Assembly (NCBI RefSeq): GCF_012910785.2
Contig: NZ_WTVH02000010.1
Coordinates: forward strand, 1,426,001 to 1,490,000
From: Aromatoleum buckelii
Lineage (GTDB): Bacteria > Pseudomonadota > Gammaproteobacteria > Burkholderiales > Rhodocyclaceae
DNA: 64,000 nucleotides
Reading direction: 5' to 3'
The position numbers were made by a program, and so were the translations under genes. The notes beneath the pieces are model-generated. The model made no database searches. It had not been told where the DNA came from and saw nothing but the letters and a program-made list of their open reading frames with translations. Within the stretch, counting starts at the first letter, position 1, and each line of letters begins with the position of its first letter. Positions 53,289-61,752 of the stretch are shown here, one piece after another.

Positions 53289-55250
53289 TTACGCTTCGAC
53301 GATCATGCGGCTGCGCATTTCCAGATGCAGTGCGTGGCAGAAGTGGGTGCAGTAGCACCAGTACACCCCGGGCTTGTCGGCGATGAACGTGACCGACTTC
53401 GTTTCCTGCGGGCTGACGGCGAAATTGATATCGTGCTTCGGGATGGCGAAGCCGTGGGTCAAGTCCTCGACCTTGTCGTGGTTGGTCAGGATGATCGTCA
53501 CTTCGTCACCCTTCTTGACCCTGAATTCGCGCAGGCTGTAAGCGGGCGCCTGGCTCGTCAGCTTGACCGTGACTTTCTTGCCTTCGCGGAACACGCCGGA
53601 TTCCTTCGGGTCCTTCACCGCATGCGGGAAATCATCGAGGTTGTACACCTGACGCGTCTTGATGATGTCGCGCCGGATGACGATCGAATCGTGCGGTTCG
53701 GACGTCACCGAGTGGTCGGCGACCAGCATCATCTTGTCGCCGCTGATGTCGATCATCTGCGCCGTTTCCGGGTGCAGCGGGCCGACCGGCAGGAAGCGGT
53801 CTTTCGAGAACTTGTTGTCCGAGATGAAGTACTTGCCGTCCGCCTCTTTGGTTTCGCCCATCGACGTGAAGCCGTGGCCCGGCTGGTAATGCACGTCGAG
53901 CCGATCGACAACGGGAGTGGCGGTCTTGTCGCCTTGATACGACTTGATCGCCGCTTCGACGTTCCACTTGACGATCTGGCTGTCGAGGAACAGCGTGGTG
54001 TACGCATTGCCCTTGTTGTCGAAACCGGTGTGCAGCGGGCCAAGGCCGATTTCCGGCTCGGCGACGACGCATTCGCGCGCCTCCTTCACGCCACCGTCAA
54101 ACCATTTCAGGACCTGCTCATGCGAGATCACGGTCGCAGTCGGAGAAAGCTTGCCCGAGCAGGCGTAGTATTTTCCATCCGGGCTGACGTTGACGCCATG
54201 CGGGTTCTTCGGAATCGGCACGTAGCAGGTCAGCGCAGTCTTCGGATCGGCGTTCGATGCCCTCAGGCCGTCGACGACGGGGACTTTGGAGTCGCCGATA
54301 TAAGTGACTTTCCCTGCCTTGACTGCTTCCTCGATGCGCGCGATGTTGAAGAACAGGCAGGCGTCCCACTCCGAAGCCATCGTTTCTTCGTAGTGGACAC
54401 CCATTTCGATGTTGTACTGGTTCGTGCAAGCAAGCTTGCCGTCGTACGAACTGGCGACCAGATCGCAGTTGCCGTCGATCAGCACCTGCCAGCGCACTTC
54501 CATCGATTCGGCGTCGACGCAGGAGAACACCGAGCGGTACGCGGCGACGTCGTCGAGGCCGTGCCCGTCGTTCGGCAGCGGAATCGAGAATTCCGTGCCG
54601 CAGAAGACGCGCGTGGTGTGGTTGATCGCGGGATCGACCGGATCGCGCTTGTCAGGGAACGTGCCGTGAAAACCCTGGACGTTCGGCAGTTCGGTGATCT
54701 TGTCGCATTCCATCGTGTCCAGGCGCACGCGGGCGAGCCGACCGTGGATCTTGTCGTTCACCCACAGGTACTTGCCGTCGTAGGTGCCATCGGTATACGA
54801 CGGGTGCACGTGGTGGGTGTCGCCGGTCTTATACTTCACGCTGCCGTCGGGCTTGGTGCCGATGATCGCCTTCGATTCGTTCGTGATCCCCCAGCCGACC
54901 ATGCAGTCCATGTTGAACACCGGGATGCTCTTCAGCTCGCGCCCGGAGGGCAGGCCGTAGATGCGCACGTCGCCCGAGTGACCGCCACTCGAGAACGAAT
55001 AATAGGTATCGAGCTGGCCGGGCGCGACTTCATACTTGCCGACATGCTCGGCAGGCACGGCTTCGGCCTGGGCGGCAGCAGCGGGTGCGGCAGGTGCGGC
55101 GGACGGCGCCTGCTCCTGTTTGCAAGCCGACAGCCCGACCGATAGCCCGGCGCCGGCAAGACCGGCAAATGCTGCGGTATTGAGGAACTTCCGACGGCTG
55201 GGGTCCGGCTGGCCGTGAAGCTTTTGATCCTGGTTCTGGTCCTGGCTCAT
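53289..55250 (-). CDS. nosZ: Nitrous oxide reductase NosZ (clade I, Tat signal)
   Basis: A 653-residue multicopper enzyme that reduces N2O to N2. The Tat motif SRRKFL is at 18-23. A lipobox-like LSAC ends at C43, followed by an Ala/Pro-rich linker, so lipid anchoring is possible. The CuZ histidines lie in DTHHVHPSY and related motifs. The CuA site has C634, C638, H642 and M645 (CTHFCHALHLEM); the residue that is tryptophan in Paracoccus NosZ is H636 here. It is the first gene of the operon. Confidence 0.96.
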   Translation of the reverse strand: MSQDQNQDQKLHGQPDPSRRKFLNTAAFAGLAGAGLSVGLSACKQEQAPSAAPAAPAAAAQAEAVPAEHVGKYEVAPGQLDTYYSFSSGGHSGDVRIYGLPSGRELKSIPVFNMDCMVGWGITNESKAIIGTKPDGSVKYKTGDTHHVHPSYTDGTYDGKYLWVNDKIHGRLARVRLDTMECDKITELPNVQGFHGTFPDKRDPVDPAINHTTRVFCGTEFSIPLPNDGHGLDDVAAYRSVFSCVDAESMEVRWQVLIDGNCDLVASSYDGKLACTNQYNIEMGVHYEETMASEWDACLFFNIARIEEAVKAGKVTYIGDSKVPVVDGLRASNADPKTALTCYVPIPKNPHGVNVSPDGKYYACSGKLSPTATVISHEQVLKWFDGGVKEARECVVAEPEIGLGPLHTGFDNKGNAYTTLFLDSQIVKWNVEAAIKSYQGDKTATPVVDRLDVHYQPGHGFTSMGETKEADGKYFISDNKFSKDRFLPVGPLHPETAQMIDISGDKMMLVADHSVTSEPHDSIVIRRDIIKTRQVYNLDDFPHAVKDPKESGVFREGKKVTVKLTSQAPAYSLREFRVKKGDEVTIILTNHDKVEDLTHGFAIPKHDINFAVSPQETKSVTFIADKPGVYWCYCTHFCHALHLEMRSRMIVEA

Positions 55251-55327
55251 GTGGGCGACTCCGTTCTACAAGGTGATCAATCTTCGCTGACGCCTGCTCT
55301 CTTGCCGGAAGAGCGGCAGAGCGCACA

Positions 55328-55342
55328 GTAACATGCTGTTAC
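55328..55342. promoter_or_regulatory. Palindrome upstream of nosZ
   Basis: GTAACA (55328-55333) and TGTTAC (55337-55342) form a perfect palindrome around TGC, about 85 bases upstream of the nosZ start. Next to it is the palindrome ACAATTGT (55344-55351). No FNR consensus is convincing here. The site could bind a nitrogen-oxide-responsive regulator. Confidence 0.4.
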
Positions 55343-55496
55343 AACAATTGTCATATTCTTCGGGGCCGCATGTTAGTGGATGCGGCTGAAAGTTTCCTTG
55401 ACCGAGGACAAGGACTTGGGCGATGCGGAATCTGTGGGCCCCTGGCAGGGCAGGGGGGGCGCCGCTGCTGCGCCCGACGAGTCTTCCAACAGGGAT

Positions 55497-56012
55497 TCAC
55501 GCTTGTGCGACGGAGACGAAGATCATCACCATGAGCGGTATCCACAGGACCACGGCGACGCTGTATACCATGTATGTGACGTGCAGCGCCTCGAGATCGC
55601 CCCTGATTTGCAGCTCCATGCGGATATCACGGTAAAGGGTGCGCAGTGCGACGAAGTGCGCGAGCAGATGCACCACGATCAGTGCGGCGAGGCTTGGAAT
55701 CGCAAGAACGATTGCCGATCCCCAGAGCGGGGACGCGGCGCGGGCCGCGATCAGATAAGCCTGTTCATGAGTCGGGCGTTGTCTGTCGACAGGGGTCGTG
55801 AGACGCAACATTGCGGCGAAGAGGTGGACCGAGGCGATTTCGGCGGCAAAAATCAGCAGCGCAATCCATTCCCAGTTCGTCGATGCCGGATTCATGCGAT
55901 AGATCTCCGGATGATCGCGCATCGCGAAGACGATCATGAACGGCGGAATCAACGCAAAGGGGAGCACTACGCGGCCGAATGTGGCGCCGCGTGAAGGGCC
56001 TGATATTTCCAA
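55497..56012 (-). CDS. Yip1-like membrane protein
   Basis: A 171-residue protein with four or five helices and no signal peptide. FALIPPFMIVFAMRDHP and AAMLRLTTPVDRQRPTHEQAYLIAARAASPLWGS match the Yip1/DUF1282 type. I propose a TTG start at 56012 because GGAG lies seven bases upstream; the longer ATG frame would overlap narL by 41 bases. Function unknown. It follows narL on the same strand and may be cotranscribed. Confidence 0.65.
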   Translation of the reverse strand: MEISGPSRGATFGRVVLPFALIPPFMIVFAMRDHPEIYRMNPASTNWEWIALLIFAAEIASVHLFAAMLRLTTPVDRQRPTHEQAYLIAARAASPLWGSAIVLAIPSLAALIVVHLLAHFVALRTLYRDIRMELQIRGDLEALHVTYMVYSVAVVLWIPLMVMIFVSVAQA

Positions 56013-56034
56013 GACAGTCTCCGTCAGCCTCGCA

Positions 56035-56715
56035 TCAGGCCTCGGAATCCTGCACGATTCCCTGTTCGACGGCAAACACGGCCGCCTGCACGCGACTCGT
56101 CAAGTTGAGTTTGCGCAGGACGTTCTGTACGTGGATCTTCACGGTGCTTTCAGCCAATTCGAGCTTGCGCGCGATTTCCTTGTTGCTCTGCCCGCGTGCA
56201 AGAAAAGTGAGGATTTCGCGTTCGCGCGGGGACAGTTTGTTGAGTTCCGATGCGACCACCGTTTGTGCCACGGTTTTCGGCGGAAGCTCGCCGCGCACGC
56301 CTTTCAGGAGTTTCCCCATCATCTGCGGCGAGATCACGGATTCACCCTCGGCTGCCCTGTTGATGGCTGCGATCAGCGCATCGGCCTCGATGTTCTTGAG
56401 AAGATAGCCGCAGGCTCCCGCACGCAACGTCTCGATGAGATCCTCGGCGTCTTCCGACACCGTGAGCATCAGGACATGCGAGTTCGGCGACTCTTCGGCC
56501 ATCATCGCCGCGGCGTCGCGCCCCGAGAGCCCGGGCATGTGCAGGTCGAGCAGCACGACATCGGGTTTGAGCTGCCCGGCGCGCTTGACGCCCTCCATCC
56601 CGTCGCCGGCCTCGCCGACGATGTCGAACTCCGCATGGCGCTGCAGCAGCGATTTGATGCCGCTGCGGAAAAGGGCGTGGTCGTCGACCAGGAGGACGCG
56701 GATCGGGTCAGGCAT
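56035..56715 (-). CDS. narL: Nitrate/nitrite response regulator NarL
   Basis: A 226-residue LuxR-type regulator. The receiver has D11-D12 and the phosphoacceptor D57 (VVLLDLHMPGLSG). The DNA-binding domain has KLSPREREILTFLARGQSNKEIARKLELAESTVKIHV (about 161-197). Phosphorylated NarL activates nar genes and controls alternative respiration. Its start overlaps the narX stop by eight bases. Confidence 0.93.
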   Translation of the reverse strand: MPDPIRVLLVDDHALFRSGIKSLLQRHAEFDIVGEAGDGMEGVKRAGQLKPDVVLLDLHMPGLSGRDAAAMMAEESPNSHVLMLTVSEDAEDLIETLRAGACGYLLKNIEADALIAAINRAAEGESVISPQMMGKLLKGVRGELPPKTVAQTVVASELNKLSPREREILTFLARGQSNKEIARKLELAESTVKIHVQNVLRKLNLTSRVQAAVFAVEQGIVQDSEA

Positions 56716-58663
56716 CGATGAGGTTTTCCTTGTTGATGCGGGAAAGTTCTACACGGATTTCGGTGCCCTTGCCGCGCGCGGAACGTATCGAGAATCGTCC
56801 GCCGATACGCAGCGTCCGCTCCCTCATGATCTGGAGCCCGATGTGGGCTTCCTGCGCCGCGGCACTGCGGTCGGCTTCCTCGAAACCGACACCGTCGTCG
56901 CGGACGACCACCGAAAGTCCGTCGATGCCGCGGCGGATCACGACTTTCACAGACCGGGCGTTCGCGTGCTTGCGCACGTTCGACAGCGCCTCCTGCACGA
57001 TATACAGAACCTGCGTCTCGGCTTCCGCGTCGAGCGGGGCCGCATCGCCGAGCACGTCGAGGTCGGTGGCGATCCCGGTTTGCTCGGCCAGGCGCCGCAG
57101 AGTCGCGGTGATCGCCAGGCCCAGGTCCTGTTTTTCGACACGCGTGCGGAAATGCACCAGCAGCTCACGCACGTCGTCATAGCTCTCCTGCACGCCTTGG
57201 CGCAGCATCGCCAGCGTGTCGCGCGCTTCGCCGGCCTCGTTGCGGTCGAGCGCGCTCTCGAGCATCTGCACCTGCAGGTTCATGAAGGCGAGTCCCTGCG
57301 CAATCGAATCGTGCAGTTCGCGTGCGAGCAGGTTGCGTTCCTCCGACACGGCCAGTTCGCGCCCGCTCGCCTGCAGGCGCTGGTTCTCGATCGCGATCCC
57401 CAGCTGCTGGCCGAGCGTTTCGAGCAACAGGCGGTCGGAGTCGGAAAGGGGGCGGGCGTCGACGAAATACAGGTTGTAGATGCCGAGCGTCTGTTTGTTC
57501 GCGGTGATCGCCGTCGCAGTGATGACCTGGAAACCTGCGCGCCGGCATACCCACAGCGTCAGGGCCGGATCCGGGGTGCTCAACTCCGACACCAGCGATG
57601 TCCCGCGCCGCACCGCTTCGCCGCACAGGCATTCGCCGCATTGGAGCACCGCCTCGCGATCGATGAACTCCTGGTCGAGCCCGTTGTGCACGGTCAGGCA
57701 GAGATTCTCGGAACCGCTGTCGAGCAATCGCGCCGAACTCGCCCCGGCGCCGAACGTCGCCTCGACGCGCTGCAGAAAGCCTCTGCAGAGGCTGTCCACG
57801 TCATTGGGCTCACGCAAGAAAGCGCCGATATCGTAGAGGATTTCGAGTTCGCGGTTTTTTTCCTCGAGACTGCGGGTCTTCGCCGCGACCCGCTCTTCGA
57901 GCGTGGCGTAGAGGCCTTGCAGGTGGACCGCCATGCGGTTGAAACCTTCCGACAATTCGCCGAATTCATCGCTCGCGAGCACCGGGACGCGGGCGTTGAA
58001 GTCCTCCTGCTCCATCCGCTTCATGCCGTCCTGCAGTTCGCACACCGGCTGGATCACGAGGACGAAGAAGAAACGGATCAGCACCAGTGTGCCGATGATC
58101 GCCAGCGCGATCAGCGACACCTGCGACGCGCGCAGGATATCGGTGTTGCGGGCGTAGCTGCGCTCCATCTTGAGCACGACTTCGTTGATCCCCGAGACGA
58201 AGCTTTTGACGGTGCGATCGAAGTCGGACAGGCCGGCGCGACGGCGCACGGGGTCGGGCGTGGCGATCAGGTCGGCGAGCACGGGACGGATGTGCAACGA
58301 CCAGAACTCGGCCATCTTGTCGAGATCCGCGGGAATGCCGTTGTCGCGCGGGATGAAAAGCGGGCGGTGCGGGTCACCGCGACGAAGTTCGCCGAGCACC
58401 CGTTCGAAGTCGTCGAGTTCCGACTTCAGAGACGCAGTGAAGGCTGCCTGATCGTTCGACGTCGCAGCCGGGCCGCGCGCCAGCAAGTGATCGATGCGGT
58501 AGGCGCGCATCCGCAAGCTTCCGGCATCATTGATCGCTGCGGCGGCACCTTCGAGTTGCCAGGAGATGAACAGCGTCAGGCCGATCGCGGTGAGCGCAAC
58601 AAGGAAAAACACCAGCAGAATGCCGGTGATTTTGGTGGCCAGACTGTTGCGCAGACGCAGCAT
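56708..58663 (-). CDS. narX: Nitrate/nitrite sensor kinase NarX
   Basis: A 651-residue sensor. Helices at about 12-35 and 183-205 flank the periplasmic sensor with the P-box INDAGSLRMRAYRID (44-58), which binds nitrate. HAMP (about 205-255) and a GAF-like domain (about 275-425) follow, with the cysteine cluster C342-x2-C345-x-C347. The phosphoacceptor is H451 in LLARELHDSIAQGLAFM (HisKA_3). The C terminus has a HATPase domain. Confidence 0.94.
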   Translation of the reverse strand: MLRLRNSLATKITGILLVFFLVALTAIGLTLFISWQLEGAAAAINDAGSLRMRAYRIDHLLARGPAATSNDQAAFTASLKSELDDFERVLGELRRGDPHRPLFIPRDNGIPADLDKMAEFWSLHIRPVLADLIATPDPVRRRAGLSDFDRTVKSFVSGINEVVLKMERSYARNTDILRASQVSLIALAIIGTLVLIRFFFVLVIQPVCELQDGMKRMEQEDFNARVPVLASDEFGELSEGFNRMAVHLQGLYATLEERVAAKTRSLEEKNRELEILYDIGAFLREPNDVDSLCRGFLQRVEATFGAGASSARLLDSGSENLCLTVHNGLDQEFIDREAVLQCGECLCGEAVRRGTSLVSELSTPDPALTLWVCRRAGFQVITATAITANKQTLGIYNLYFVDARPLSDSDRLLLETLGQQLGIAIENQRLQASGRELAVSEERNLLARELHDSIAQGLAFMNLQVQMLESALDRNEAGEARDTLAMLRQGVQESYDDVRELLVHFRTRVEKQDLGLAITATLRRLAEQTGIATDLDVLGDAAPLDAEAETQVLYIVQEALSNVRKHANARSVKVVIRRGIDGLSVVVRDDGVGFEEADRSAAAQEAHIGLQIMRERTLRIGGRFSIRSARGKGTEIRVELSRINKENLIDA

Positions 58664-58723
58664 GAACGCTCATTGCTGAAGAAGGCCTGCAGACTACGAC
58701 GCAAGTCCTCCTCGAGCAAGAGC

Positions 58724-58748
58724 GGGCAGCACAAAAAATGTGCTGCCC
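58724..58748. terminator. Perfect hairpin between narI and narX
   Basis: GGGCAGCACA at 58724-58733 pairs perfectly with TGTGCTGCCC at 58739-58748 around a five-base loop. It lies just after the narI stop and in front of narX on the same strand. It lacks a T-run on either strand, so it may be a Rho-type end of narGHJI or a leader structure of narXL. Confidence 0.55.
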
Positions 58749-58769
58749 GATACTACTACCGACTCAGGT

Positions 58770-59468
58770 TCAGGCTGCCTTGACCTGACGCTTGGTCCGC
58801 ACGATCTGGTAGGCACGACCCAGATAGCTGATCGGCGCGGTCCAGATATGGACGAGACGCGAGAACGGGAACAGCAGGAAGACCGTCATGCCGAAGAACA
58901 TGTGCAGGCGGAACACCGGCTCGACCGCATCGAGCAGCGCCGGCTGCGGATTGAGCGTCAGTATGCTCTGCACCCAGCCCGACAGCGCCAGCATCACGCC
59001 CGGGTCGCCATGGTTCGCATGGCCGATCGAGACTGGCAGCGTCGACAAGCCCAGCAGCAGCGTGATCATCAGCCAAGTGATGATGAAGACGTCCATCGTG
59101 CGGCTCGCCGCGCGCACGCGCGCGTTGAACATGCGACGCAGCCACAGGATGCCGCCGCCGATCAGGCACATCGTGCCGAACACGCTCCCGGCGACGATCG
59201 CGAGCCACTGGTGGTCGAGGTCGGACACGCCGAGCGCGATCCAGAACGCATGGGGCAGCACCAGGCCGGCGAAATGGCCGCCGAAGATCGCCAGGATGCC
59301 GACGTGGAACAGGTTGCTCGCGACCCACATGTAGCGCTTGGACAGCAGCAGCGACGAGTCGGTCTTCCACGTGTACTGCTCGTTGTCGTAGCGGATCCAG
59401 CTGCCGACAATGAACACCGTCAGCGCGATGTAGGGGTACACCCCGAAAAAGAAGTTTTGCAGGTTCAT
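58770..59468 (-). CDS. narI: Respiratory nitrate reductase gamma subunit NarI
   Basis: A 232-residue diheme cytochrome b with five helices. It opens MNLQNFFFGVYPYIALTVFIVGSWIRYDNEQYTWKTDSS, the standard NarI start. Heme-ligating histidines are in LFHVGILAIFGGHFAGL (about 53-69) and in FRLHMFFGMTVFLLFPFSRLVHIW (about 186-209). It takes electrons from quinol to NarH. It is the last gene of the operon and has an AGGAGACATC site. Confidence 0.95.
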   Translation of the reverse strand: MNLQNFFFGVYPYIALTVFIVGSWIRYDNEQYTWKTDSSLLLSKRYMWVASNLFHVGILAIFGGHFAGLVLPHAFWIALGVSDLDHQWLAIVAGSVFGTMCLIGGGILWLRRMFNARVRAASRTMDVFIITWLMITLLLGLSTLPVSIGHANHGDPGVMLALSGWVQSILTLNPQPALLDAVEPVFRLHMFFGMTVFLLFPFSRLVHIWTAPISYLGRAYQIVRTKRQVKAA

Positions 59469-59477
59469 GATGTCTCC

Positions 59478-60023
59478 TCAGGCAGCCAGGCGAGCGAGGC
59501 TGCCCTGTTTCTCGATGATCCGGACCAGCTTCGCGTGATCGCTGCCGGATTTTTCCAGGTTGTCGGCGAGCACTTTGAGCACCTTTGCGACGTCGGCGAG
59601 GAACACCCGCGCTTCGTCGAGCTCGATCGTCGAAACGAACTCGAGCATCACCGGCAGGTAGTCGGGCAGTTCCTTCTCGTCGACCTTCAGCCCGTAGCTG
59701 CGGTAGAACTCGCCGAGATCGATCAGCGCCGGTCCGCGCGTCTTCTCCTCGCCGAACAGGTGGTGCGTCAGGTGCAGGCTGTGCTCGGCGGTGAGGTCGA
59801 AGCACTGGACGTAGTTGCCCTGCAGTTCGAGCGGCTCGGCGGCGAGCATCGCGGTGATGAATTCCGCGACCTGGCTCGCCTCGTCGGCGCTGAGGACATT
59901 CTCTTCATCGAGGCCGACAACGAAGGCGCGCACGTCATTGCCAGCCATTTCGCGCAGCGCCGCAAGAAACTCGTCGTTCGGGTAATCGAGAAGGGCGGAA
60001 AGCAGTCGGAAAATTTTCATCAT
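59478..60023 (-). CDS. narJ: Nitrate reductase assembly chaperone NarJ
   Basis: A 181-residue chaperone of the TorD/NarJ type. It contains FRLLSALLDYPNDEFLAALREM (about 5-26) and YVQCFDLTAEHSLHLTHHLFGEEKTRGPALIDL (about 71-103), the NarJ signature. It holds NarG during molybdenum cofactor insertion. The gene lies eight bases after narH with a GGAGACG site before two adjacent ATGs, and nine bases before narI. Confidence 0.94.
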   Translation of the reverse strand: MMKIFRLLSALLDYPNDEFLAALREMAGNDVRAFVVGLDEENVLSADEASQVAEFITAMLAAEPLELQGNYVQCFDLTAEHSLHLTHHLFGEEKTRGPALIDLGEFYRSYGLKVDEKELPDYLPVMLEFVSTIELDEARVFLADVAKVLKVLADNLEKSGSDHAKLVRIIEKQGSLARLAA

Positions 60024-60031
60024 CGTCTCCT

Positions 60032-61582
60032 TTATTCGCGCGGGCCGGCGAGCGGTGCGGGTTCGCGCGGCTCGGCGCTCTCCTTGCGGCGTTCGGGGAA
60101 CAGCGAGTTGCGCGTTATGCCGGTCGACGAATCGTTACCGAACGTGAAGCCGTTCTGGCCCTGGAAGGCGTGGTAGTCGTCGAGACGGATTTCCTCGTGC
60201 GCGGTCGGCACGACGAAGCGGTCTTCGTAGTTCGCGATCGCCAGATAGCGGTACATCTCCTTCGCGATGTTCTCGTCGATGCCGGCGCGCGTCAGCGGCC
60301 CGACGTCCGGCTTGCCTTCGACGTGGATCGAGCGCATGTACGAGCGCATCGCGAGCAGGCGGTTGAGTGCGCCCGTGATGTATTCCGTTTTGCCCGCGGT
60401 CAGCAGGTTCGCCAGATACTGCACCGGCAGGCGCATCGCCTCGGCTTTCGGGATGACGCCGTCGGCTTCGGTCGGCAGCGTCTTCTGGTCGATCTGCGAC
60501 TGCACCGGGGAGAGCGGCGGCACGTACCAGATCATCGGCAGCGTGCGGAACTCGGGGTGCAGCGGGAACGCGATCTTCCACTCGACCGCCATCTTGTAGA
60601 TCGGCGACTTCTGCGCGGCGTCGATCCAGGTCTGCGGCACGCCGTCCTTCAGCGCCTGCGCGATGATGACGGGATCATACGGGTCGACGAAGAGGTCGAG
60701 GTGCGCCTTGTACAGATCCTGCTCGTTGTCGGTCGAAGCGGCATCCAGCAGCTTGTCGGCGTCATAGAGGATGATGCCGTTGTAGCGGATGCGGCCGACG
60801 CAGGATTCCGAGCACACGGTCGGCAGGCCAGACTCGACGCGGGGATAGCAGCCGATGCACTTCTCGGCCTTCGACGATTCCCAATTGAAGAACACTTTCT
60901 TGTACGGGCAGCCGGAGATGCACATCCGCCAGCCGCGGCAGCGGTCTTGGTCGGCGAGCACGATGCCGTCTTCCTCGCGCTTGTACAGGGCGCCGGATGG
61001 GCAGGAGGCGACACAGGCGGGGTTGATGCAGTGGTTGCAGATGCGCGGCAGATACAGATGGAAGGTGTTCTCGAACTGCTTGTACATCTCCTTCTGCATG
61101 TTGGCGAAGTTGGCGTCCTGCGCGCGGGCGGCGAATTCGCCCGCGAGGTCGTCTTCCCAGTTCGGCCCCCACGTGATCTTGTCCATCTTCTGGCCGGTGA
61201 TCTGCGACACCGGGCGCGCGGTCGGCGTGGCTTCCGACAGCGGCGCGTTCTGCAGCCGGGCGTAGTCGTACGTGAACGGCTCGTAGTAGTCGTCGATCTC
61301 CGGCATGTTCGGGTTGGCGAAAATCTGCACGATCTTCTTCAGCCGGCCGCCGGCTTTCAGTTCGAGCTTGCCGTTAACCTTTTCCCAGCCGCCTTTCCAC
61401 TTTTCCTGGTTTTCCCACTGCTTCGGATAGCCGATGCCGGGCTTCGATTCAACGTTGTTGAACCAGGCGTATTCGATGCCCTTGCGGTTCGACCAGACGT
61501 TCTTGCAGGTCACCGAGCAGGTATGGCAACCGATGCACTTGTCCAGGTTGAACACCATCGCGAATTGCGCGCGGATTTTCAT
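60032..61582 (-). CDS. narH: Respiratory nitrate reductase beta subunit NarH
   Basis: A 516-residue protein with four iron-sulfur clusters. Cysteine groups are CIGCHTCSVTC (about 16-26), CNHCINPACVASCPSG (about 182-197), CRGWRMCISGCPYKK (about 215-229; the tryptophan fits the 3Fe-4S site) and CIGCYPRVESG with CSESC (about 242-267). It carries electrons from NarI to NarG. The start has an AGGAG site. It is separated from narG by an unusual 170-base structured gap. Confidence 0.96.
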   Translation of the reverse strand: MKIRAQFAMVFNLDKCIGCHTCSVTCKNVWSNRKGIEYAWFNNVESKPGIGYPKQWENQEKWKGGWEKVNGKLELKAGGRLKKIVQIFANPNMPEIDDYYEPFTYDYARLQNAPLSEATPTARPVSQITGQKMDKITWGPNWEDDLAGEFAARAQDANFANMQKEMYKQFENTFHLYLPRICNHCINPACVASCPSGALYKREEDGIVLADQDRCRGWRMCISGCPYKKVFFNWESSKAEKCIGCYPRVESGLPTVCSESCVGRIRYNGIILYDADKLLDAASTDNEQDLYKAHLDLFVDPYDPVIIAQALKDGVPQTWIDAAQKSPIYKMAVEWKIAFPLHPEFRTLPMIWYVPPLSPVQSQIDQKTLPTEADGVIPKAEAMRLPVQYLANLLTAGKTEYITGALNRLLAMRSYMRSIHVEGKPDVGPLTRAGIDENIAKEMYRYLAIANYEDRFVVPTAHEEIRLDDYHAFQGQNGFTFGNDSSTGITRNSLFPERRKESAEPREPAPLAGPRE

Positions 61583-61607
61583 GCGTTTCTCCTAATCCTT
61601 GATCCTT

Positions 61608-61722
61608 GGAGCGAAGGCGTGGTGCCGCTTCGCTCCGGGTGGGGTATTTGCTCCGCGGGCTGCGGAACTCGCTCGCTGTGCTCGCTCAGACAGTCCTCGC
61701 CCGCTCCGCAAACACCCCACCC
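61608..61722. repeat. Structured repeat between narG and narH
   Basis: Two stem-loops lie end to end in the 170-base gap between narG and narH. The first is GGAGCGAAG (61608-61616) with CTTCGCTCC (61628-61636), perfect. The second has long arms at 61637-61660 and 61699-61722; they match over GGGTGGGGT, TTTGC and GGGC with a few mismatches. It resembles a palindromic insertion element or repeat. NarG and NarH genes are normally almost adjacent. Confidence 0.7.
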
Positions 61723-61752
61723 TCCGTAAATACGTCCTATCGGCTTCCTCAA

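Noticed and set aside
55251-55380. Possible FNR box upstream of nosZ (TTGTTGTAACAGCA on the minus strand)
   Set aside because: The right half-site does not match the consensus, so I kept only the palindromes as sites of unknown function.
58724-58748. Reading the narI-narX hairpin as a classic Rho-independent terminator
   Set aside because: No T-run follows on either strand; it is listed only as a hairpin with uncertain function.
56435-58783. Plus-strand open frame of 782 codons opposite narX
   Set aside because: It mirrors narX codons (third-position GC bias on the opposite strand) and shows no motif; NarX is unmistakable on the minus strand.
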